Source: an uncultured Paracoccus sp.
GTDB taxonomy: Bacteria > Pseudomonadota > Alphaproteobacteria > Rhodobacterales > Rhodobacteraceae
Direction: 5' to 3'
DNA length: 64,000 bases
Assembly: GCF_947496875.1 (NCBI RefSeq)
Contig: NZ_CANMEH010000001.1
Span: forward strand, 186,001 to 250,000
Under the pieces are notes generated by a model that was given only the letters and a program-made list of their open reading frames with translations, made no database searches and was not told where the DNA came from. Every line of letters begins with the position of its first letter. The stretch's first letter is position 1. Shown here one piece after another: positions 58,719 to 64,000 of the stretch. Both the position numbers and the translations under genes were made by a program.

Positions 58719-59736
58719 GATCGCACTGAGCTTCGCCCTGGCCGCCGCCATGCTGACGCCGGCGGCTGCCCAGGATACTGCGATCCCGGTCGACCCGGCC
58801 GAGGCCGCGCAGGCGGACGTCACCGTCGCCCCGCCCGAAGTCGCGTCGGATCTGGCCGAAACCCCCGCGGGGGACGAGCCCGCGCCTGACGCCCCCGCTG
58901 CCGCCGAGCCGGCCGAGGCGGTCGACGCGGCCCCCGACGTCGCCCCCACGCCGGGTGCCTCGGCCGCGTCCGACACCACCGTCCAGCAGGAAGGCGCGGG
59001 CGAGATCCCGGTCGAGGCCGAGCCCGAGACCGTGGCAGAACCCGGTGCCGACCAGGCCGATGCCGAGCCGGCCGCCGAGGATGGCGAGGCCGCCGAGACC
59101 GGAACCGCCTCGGCCTATCCCGGCGCCGGCATGGTCCACCAGCTCGGCCGCGAGGCGCTGCCCGAAGAGGTTGCGGCGTGGGACACCGACGTCCGGCCGG
59201 ACGGGCAGGGCCTGCCCGAGGGGTCGGGCGACGTGGAAACCGGCGAGACGCTGTTCGCCGACTACTGCGCCTCGTGCCACGGCGACTTTGCCGAGGGCGT
59301 CGACAACTGGCCCAAGCTCGCCGGCGGCATGGACACGCTGGACCGGGAAGACCCGCTCAAGACGGTCGGCTCGTACTGGCCGTACCTGTCCACCGCCTGG
59401 GACTACGTGCATCGCTCGATGCCGTTCGGGTCGGCCCAGATCCTGACGCCGGACGAAACCTACGCCATGGTCGCCTACATCCTCTATTCGAACGACCTGG
59501 TCGACGACGACTTCGTCCTGAATCGCGAGACCTTCGCCGAGGTCGAACTGCCGAATGTCGACGGCTTCATCGAGGACGACCGCGACACCGTCGAGCTGCC
59601 GGAGTTCACCAAGGAAGCTTGCATGGAAAACTGCAAGGAGACGGTCGAGATCACCCGGCGCGCCACGATCCTCGACGTCACACCGGGGTCTCCGGATGAC
59701 GCGGATGCGGGTGACGACGCCCCGATGATGGACTAG
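58702..59736 (+). CDS. soxD: Monoheme SoxD-type cytochrome with N-terminal acidic linker
   Basis: A 344-residue protein: signal peptide (to about 24), a linker of about 120 residues rich in Ala, Pro, Glu and Asp, then a cytochrome domain with LPEEVAAWDTDVRPDGQG and heme motif CASCHG (C189, C192 and H193), YVHRSMPFG (Met ligand) and CMENCK. P. pantotrophus SoxD continues into a second heme domain. Here the frame ends 30 residues after CMENCK with a normal stop, so only one heme is present. Electron partner of SoxC. Confidence 0.92.
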   Translation: MSRFPEIALSFALAAAMLTPAAAQDTAIPVDPAEAAQADVTVAPPEVASDLAETPAGDEPAPDAPAAAEPAEAVDAAPDVAPTPGASAASDTTVQQEGAGEIPVEAEPETVAEPGADQADAEPAAEDGEAAETGTASAYPGAGMVHQLGREALPEEVAAWDTDVRPDGQGLPEGSGDVETGETLFADYCASCHGDFAEGVDNWPKLAGGMDTLDREDPLKTVGSYWPYLSTAWDYVHRSMPFGSAQILTPDETYAMVAYILYSNDLVDDDFVLNRETFAEVELPNVDGFIEDDRDTVELPEFTKEACMENCKETVEITRRATILDVTPGSPDDADAGDDAPMMD

Positions 59737-59754
59737 CATCGGACACTACCCTGC

Positions 59755-59779
59755 AGGGCGCGGCAAGGCCGCGCCCTTT
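59755..59779 (+). terminator. Terminator after soxD
   Basis: AGGGCGCGGC (59755-59764) pairs perfectly with GCCGCGCCCT (59768-59777) around AAG, followed by TTTG. It would end the soxXYZABCD transcript before the two metallo-hydrolase genes, perhaps partially. Confidence 0.65.
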
Positions 59780-59811
59780 GCATATGGGCCGACTGACAGG
59801 AGGAGTTGAGG

Positions 59812-60738
59812 ATGAAGATCACCCGCCGCTTCGTGCTGGCCGCCGCCCCGGCCACGCTGGCCCTGGCCGCGCTGCCGCTGACCGCCCGCCGGGGCTGGGC
59901 CGTGACGACGCTCGTACTGGGCGATCTGCGGATCGACAGCGTGTCCGACGGCTGGATGGAACTGCCCGCAGATTTCACCACCGCAGGCATCCCCGAGGAC
60001 TCCCGCGACGAGGTGATCGCCCAATTCGACCTGCCGACCGAGGGGATGGTGGAAAGCCCGCTGAACGTCACCCTGCTGCGCCAGGGCGACCGCGTGGTGC
60101 TGTTCGACGTCGGCTCGGGCCCCGACTTCATGCCCACCGCCGGCAAGCTGACCGAGGCGCTGGACGCCGTCGGCATCGCGCCCGAGGACGTCACCGACGT
60201 CGTCTTCACCCACGCCCATCCCGACCACCTGTGGGGCGTCCTGGACGAGTTCGACGAGCCGCTCTTCGCGAATGCCGCCATGCAGATGGGCCGGGCCGAA
60301 CACGAATACTGGTCCGACCCGCAGATCCTCGACACGATCCGCGAGGACCTGCAGTCCTTCGCGGCCGGTGCCTCGCGCCGGATCGAGGTGCTGGGCGACA
60401 GCCTCACCCTGTTCGAGGACGGCGCCGAGGTGATCCCCGGCGTCACCGCCGTCGCGACCCCCGGCCACACGCCGGGCCACATGTCCTTCGCGATCGGGAC
60501 GCCAGAGCAGGGCGTCTTCGTGACCGGCGATTTCGTCACGACGCTGCTGGGCTTTGCCCGGCCGGATATCGGCGCCGGCACCGACTCCGATCCCGAACTC
60601 GCCGCCCAGACCCGTGCCGCGATGCTCGCCCGGCTGGCCGAGGAGAAATGGCCGATCATCGGCTATCACCTGCCGGATGGCGGGATCGGCCGCGTCGAAG
60701 CGGATGGCGAGGCCTACAAGTTCGTCGCCGAGGGCTGA
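59812..60738 (+). CDS. Tat-exported metallo-beta-lactamase-fold hydrolase (at soxG position)
   Basis: A 308-residue protein with a twin-arginine signal (ITRRFVLAAAP). The full zinc motif is FTHAHPDHLWG, with later His/Asp in TPGHTPGHMSF, VTGDFV and IIGYHLP. P. pantotrophus has two such periplasmic hydrolases, SoxG and SoxH, at the end of its sox cluster; this gene is the first of a similar pair. GGAGGAGTTGAGG precedes the ATG. The substrate is unknown, probably a thiol-ester or polysulfide-type compound. Confidence 0.82.
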   Translation: MKITRRFVLAAAPATLALAALPLTARRGWAVTTLVLGDLRIDSVSDGWMELPADFTTAGIPEDSRDEVIAQFDLPTEGMVESPLNVTLLRQGDRVVLFDVGSGPDFMPTAGKLTEALDAVGIAPEDVTDVVFTHAHPDHLWGVLDEFDEPLFANAAMQMGRAEHEYWSDPQILDTIREDLQSFAAGASRRIEVLGDSLTLFEDGAEVIPGVTAVATPGHTPGHMSFAIGTPEQGVFVTGDFVTTLLGFARPDIGAGTDSDPELAAQTRAAMLARLAEEKWPIIGYHLPDGGIGRVEADGEAYKFVAEG

Positions 60739-60740
60739 CG

Positions 60741-61688
60741 ATGCGCACCACCCTGATCCTGCTGGCCGGCCTGCTGCCCGGCATCGCCTTCGCCGACGAC
60801 ACCCCCGACAAGTACCCGGACTCGGTGCTCTACGACAAACCGGTCGAGGTCGCGCCGGGCGTCTACAGCGCCATCGGCGCGACGCAGCCGCCCACCTACG
60901 AGAACGCCGGGCACAACAACAATCTCTCCTTCGTCGTGACCGGCGACGGCGTCGTGGTGATCAACGGCGGCGCCTCGTGGAAACTGGCCGAGGCGCTGCA
61001 CGAGGAGATCAAGGCGGTCACCGACCAGCCCGTCAAGCTGGTCATCAACGAGAACGGCCAGGGCCACTCGATGCTGGGCAACAGCTACTGGGCGTCGCTG
61101 GACGTGCCGATCCTCGCCCATGAGGACGCGGCCAAGGATTTCCTGCAGCACGAGGGGCCGAGCGGGCTCGAGTCGCTGAAATCCTACGCGCGCGAGAATG
61201 CCGAGGGCACCAGCATCGTCCCGCCCACCGAGACGTTCAGCGACCGCAAGGACATCGAGATGGGCGACACCCGGATCGAGGTGCTGCATCTCGGCCCGGC
61301 CCATTCGCCGGGCGACACGCAGGTCTGGCTGCCCGACCAGAAGGTCCTGATCGCCGGCGACATCGCGTTCAGCGAGCGCATGCCGCCGATCTTCGAGGGC
61401 ACCTGCACCAGCTGCTGGATCGAGACCTTCGAGGGGCCGCTGGCAGAACTGGGCGCCGAAAAGGTCATCCCCGGCCACGGCCAGCCCACCGACATGGCGA
61501 CGGTCCGGCACGGCACCGTCGAGTATCTGGAGGATCTGCGCGCCAAGATCGCCGAGCATCTCGAGAACGGCGGCGATCTGGCCAGCGCCTACTACGTCGA
61601 CCAGTCCGCGTGGGAGGATCTGGACACGTTCGAGGAACTGGCGACCAAGAACGCCGGCGTCGTGTTCTCGGAAATGGAATTCGAGTAG
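60741..61688 (+). CDS. Periplasmic metallo-beta-lactamase-fold protein with altered metal motif (at soxH position)
   Basis: A 315-residue protein with a Sec signal (to about 18, AFA). The fold is clear (GHNNNLSFVVTGDGVVVINGG, LHLGPAHSPGDT, IAGDIAFS, IPGHGQPT). The first zinc motif, normally HxHxDH, reads N103-E-N-G-Q-G-H109. Later His and Asp ligands remain. It starts two bases after the previous stop. The change suggests a single-metal or different chemistry. Confidence 0.82.
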   Translation: MRTTLILLAGLLPGIAFADDTPDKYPDSVLYDKPVEVAPGVYSAIGATQPPTYENAGHNNNLSFVVTGDGVVVINGGASWKLAEALHEEIKAVTDQPVKLVINENGQGHSMLGNSYWASLDVPILAHEDAAKDFLQHEGPSGLESLKSYARENAEGTSIVPPTETFSDRKDIEMGDTRIEVLHLGPAHSPGDTQVWLPDQKVLIAGDIAFSERMPPIFEGTCTSCWIETFEGPLAELGAEKVIPGHGQPTDMATVRHGTVEYLEDLRAKIAEHLENGGDLASAYYVDQSAWEDLDTFEELATKNAGVVFSEMEFE

Positions 61689-61710
61689 GCGGCCCTCGAA
61701 AAGACGGGCA

Positions 61711-61732
61711 GGAAGCGGCCTCGACCGCTTCC
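61711..61732. terminator. Hairpin between convergent sox-end and YeeE genes
   Basis: GGAAGCGG (61711-61718) and CCGCTTCC (61725-61732) form a perfect 8-bp stem with loop CCTCGA. Lies 22 bases after the upstream stop. No T run. Confidence 0.45.
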
Positions 61733-61798
61733 GCCTTCCCGCGCAGACGATTCACGCGCGGCTGGTCTTCCCGGTCCCGACCGGATCAGGACGCCGGA

Positions 61799-62857
61799 TC
61801 AGGAGGCGGGGGCCGCTCCGCGATCCAGCAGCCAGTCTGTGGCAATGCCGCCGACCCACATCGCGGTCAGGGCAACCCAGGCGGTTCCGGCGAACAGCGA
61901 GCTGCCGCTGACCCCGTTGCCGATGGAACAGCCGCCCGCCAGCATGCCGCCGAAGCCCATCATGCAGGCGCCCAGCATCGCACGGCGCGTGTTGGTGGTG
62001 TTCTCGAATGTCTGGAACTGCAGCTCGCGCGCCAGCGCCGCGGCGATGAACGACCCGATGAACACGCCCGGCACCAGCCCCACGTCGAAGCTGAATCCCT
62101 CGCCGGGGACCAGGAACAGCATCAGCGTGTTCGCCGACGGCCCGGTAAAGGTGATCGAGGTGACGCTGACCGGATCGAACGAGATCTGCGACATGCTGTA
62201 GGTCAGGAAGAACCCGGCCGCGACCATCACCCCGACGCCGGCGCCAAAGATCAGCCGGGACGGCGCGATCCGGTTGCGCCGCGCCACGTACAGCGCCAGC
62301 GCCGCGGTGAACAGGCCGAGGTAAAGCCCGCTATGGGGGGGCAGGCCGATGGCGGTCATCACGTTGACATTGCGCCCGCCGGGCGTGGTCCACAGGGTGG
62401 CCAGCCAGGTCCGGAACGGGGCCAGCCAGCCATGCAGCGCCATCTGCGCGAATACCGCAAAGATCAGTCCGGACAGGATCGACCGCAGGTTGCCGGTCGC
62501 CGCCAGGACCAGCAACCGGCCCGGGCAGCCGCGCGCCATGATCATCCCGGCGCCGAAGATCAGCCCGCCGATGATCGCGCCGCTCCAGCTGCCGGGAACC
62601 GCCATCATCCGCGCCTCGGCGGGGTTGAACCAACCCATCAGGGCGGCGCCCTGCACCCACACCGCCGCCGACGAGAAGGTCAGCAGCCACACCGCCATCC
62701 GCGGCCCGAACCGTCCCCGCGAGAATTCGACGGTCGCCGCCCGCAGGCAGAAGGCCGAGCGCTGTGCGGCGGCACCGAACAGGATGCCGACGAAAAGTCC
62801 GAGCGACACCGCCGTCAGCGGCTCGCCGATCCGGTCGGTAAGGAGGGTCAGGTCCAT
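61799..62857 (-). CDS. YeeE/YedE-family transporter, probable thiosulfate importer
   Basis: A 352-residue membrane protein with about nine to ten segments. Three Cys motifs are spaced as in YeeE/TsuA: RSAFCLRA (C37), ARGCPGR (C111) and AGGCSIGN (C310). In TsuA such cysteines line the path that relays thiosulfate. Location beside sox genes fits sulfur import, but it is on the opposite strand and its own promoter is not visible. ATG 62857 chosen; longer start at 62908 lacks a good site. Confidence 0.85.
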   Translation of the reverse strand: MDLTLLTDRIGEPLTAVSLGLFVGILFGAAAQRSAFCLRAATVEFSRGRFGPRMAVWLLTFSSAAVWVQGAALMGWFNPAEARMMAVPGSWSGAIIGGLIFGAGMIMARGCPGRLLVLAATGNLRSILSGLIFAVFAQMALHGWLAPFRTWLATLWTTPGGRNVNVMTAIGLPPHSGLYLGLFTAALALYVARRNRIAPSRLIFGAGVGVMVAAGFFLTYSMSQISFDPVSVTSITFTGPSANTLMLFLVPGEGFSFDVGLVPGVFIGSFIAAALARELQFQTFENTTNTRRAMLGACMMGFGGMLAGGCSIGNGVSGSSLFAGTAWVALTAMWVGGIATDWLLDRGAAPAS

Positions 62858-63040
62858 GGCGCGTTCCAGGGTCAGGATGCGGAACTGCAGGTTGTCGCAT
62901 CCCCACACTTAACAAGGGAGCACGCGCCTGCAAACCGCCGATCCGGCGGTCCCGGCCCAGCGGCGCATCGTCGCACCCTCGCCGCACGGGCGAAATCGCC
63001 CGTCGCGGATCGCCCTTGCTGCCCCCTGACCGGCCCGGCG

Positions 63041-63460
63041 CTAGCCGACGGTCAGGTCCATCGTCACCTCGGCATTCAGCAGCTTGCTGACCGGGCAGCC
63101 GGTCTTGGCCCGCTCGGCCGCCTGGCGGATCGCGTCGTCATCGCCCTGCCCGGACACGCGGGTGGTCAGATGCGCCTTGGTGATGGTGAACCCGCCGCCC
63201 TTCTGTTCGATCGTCACCGCGGACGAGGTCTCGATGCTGCCGCCGCTGACCCCGGCCTCCTCCAGCTCCTTGGACAGCGCCATGCTGAAGCAGGCGGCGT
63301 GGGCCGCGCCGATCAGCTCCTCGGGGTTGGTGCCCTTCTCGTTCTCGAACCGGTTGCTGAACCCGTAGCGGGCGTCCAGCACCCCGGATTCCGTCGAGAC
63401 ATGTCCGGTGCCGTCCTTGATTCCGCCCTGCCACCGTGCCGATCCGGTTCTGGTAAACAT
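63041..63460 (-). CDS. OsmC-type organic hydroperoxide reductase
   Basis: A 139-residue protein. The peroxidatic Cys is in AAHAACFSMAL (C57) and the resolving Cys in TGCPVSKLL (C122); WQGGIKDGTGH opens the fold. The length and motif order are OsmC. It reduces organic hydroperoxides in the cytoplasm. GGAGGTTGCG is the ribosome site. Confidence 0.92.
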   Translation of the reverse strand: MFTRTGSARWQGGIKDGTGHVSTESGVLDARYGFSNRFENEKGTNPEELIGAAHAACFSMALSKELEEAGVSGGSIETSSAVTIEQKGGGFTITKAHLTTRVSGQGDDDAIRQAAERAKTGCPVSKLLNAEVTMDLTVG

Positions 63461-63561
63461 CGCAACCTCCCTGCGTCTGGTTCGACCGCCAACGCGCGGC
63501 CCGGGCACCGGGTTCACTTTCGCGGGCCTCGCCCGCCGCTCACCCCGACAGACGCTCCGCC

Positions 63562-64000
63562 TCAGCGGACCAGCCGCTCGTATTCCTTGATCGCGAAGCG
63601 GTCGGTCATCCCGGCGACGTAGTCCAGCACCAGCCGGGCCCGGGCGGTGTCGTCGCGCGCCGCCAGCGCCTCGGCCTGCCAGTCCGCGGGCAGCAGCCCT
63701 GGGTCGTCCATCAGCAGCGGGAACAGCTGCTGCAGGATCGCGGTCACCCGGGCGCGTTCCTCCATCACGCTGGGGGCGCGGTACATGCGGACGAACAGGA
63801 ACGACTTGATCGCCCGCAGGTTCTGGAACAGCGGCTTGGAAAACCGGATGATCGGCCCGTCCATGCCGCGGATGTCGGCGGCGCTGCCGGGCTGCAGGGC
63901 GGCGATCCGCTGCCGCGCCACGGCGATCACGTCCTCGACCATCAGCCCGAACACACGGCGCAGCGCCTCGTGCCGGCGCCGCATCGGCCCCAGCCCCGGA
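63562..64000 (-). CDS. dgt: dGTP triphosphohydrolase, C-terminal part (runs off right edge)
   Basis: The last 145 codons of a dGTPase-like HD-domain protein: RVFGLMVEDVI, FLFVRMYRAPSVMEER, VLDYVAGMTDRFAIKEYERL. These are C-terminal features of the type 2 dGTPase family. It converts dGTP to deoxyguanosine and triphosphate. The catalytic HD part lies beyond the window, and the frame is open to its edge. Confidence 0.85.
   Translation of the reverse strand, partial: PGLGPMRRRHEALRRVFGLMVEDVIAVARQRIAALQPGSAADIRGMDGPIIRFSKPLFQNLRAIKSFLFVRMYRAPSVMEERARVTAILQQLFPLLMDDPGLLPADWQAEALAARDDTARARLVLDYVAGMTDRFAIKEYERLVR

Overview
The window is high-GC DNA, with third codon positions almost all G or C. It matches the Rhodobacteraceae and most resembles Paracoccus. 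The evidence is the sulfur-oxidation (sox) order like that of P. pantotrophus, a murC/murB gap filled by small membrane-protein genes, an adjacent rRNA-methyltransferase/PIN pair of the RSP_2647/RSP_2648 type, and a DUF1127 gene followed by CCUCCUCCC-loop small RNAs. It is chromosomal core sequence. I saw no transposase, integrase, CRISPR array, tRNA or rRNA.

Layout. 1-5140: end of a cell-wall amidase, a lipoprotein, gatA/gatC (transamidosome), a haloacetate-dehalogenase-type hydrolase, a metallo-hydrolase and rlmJ. 5188-5761: on the minus strand, a small DUF1127 protein followed by seven hairpins whose loops carry an anti-Shine-Dalgarno CCTCCTCCC motif (CcsR or 'cuckoo RNA' type). This is the most unusual structure in the window. 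6082-7182: mrp. 7824-22514: the division and cell-wall (dcw) cluster mraZ-rsmH-ftsL-ftsI-murE-murF-mraY-murD-ftsW-murG-murC-two small membrane proteins-murB, tightly overlapped. It ends at murB with no ddl-ftsQAZ in view. 22515-31856: an orphan HTH-like gene, trpS, a rhomboid homologue without catalytic residues, murJ, a nuclease-fold protein, glnD and a LpoA-like lipoprotein. 31969-39217: rsmI-yraN-gshB, rpsB-tsf and alaS. 39327-44992: an RNA methyltransferase/PIN pair and the zwf-pgl-pgi operon feeding the Entner-Doudoroff or pentose-phosphate routes. 45031-50806: a lipase-like hydrolase, an SCP2 protein, a TPR protein, a SUV3-like helicase, an S4 protein and 7Fe ferredoxin.

50885-61688 is the sox region. 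DUF302-soxS point left and soxV-soxXYZABCD plus two metallo-beta-lactamase-fold genes point right. From known Sox biochemistry, SoxXA loads thiosulfate onto SoxYZ, SoxB hydrolyses off sulfate, SoxCD oxidises the remaining sulfane, and SoxV/SoxS keep the SoxY cysteine reduced. Compared with P. pantotrophus, soxR, soxW, soxE and soxF are missing here, and SoxD keeps only one heme domain. A YeeE/YedE-type transporter (probable thiosulfate uptake), an OsmC-like peroxidase and the end of a dGTPase gene complete the window.

Limits: all calls come from reading the sequence and remembered family features. Start codons were chosen from RBS spacing, overlap with the upstream stop, and family N-termini. 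Promoters are weak pattern matches.
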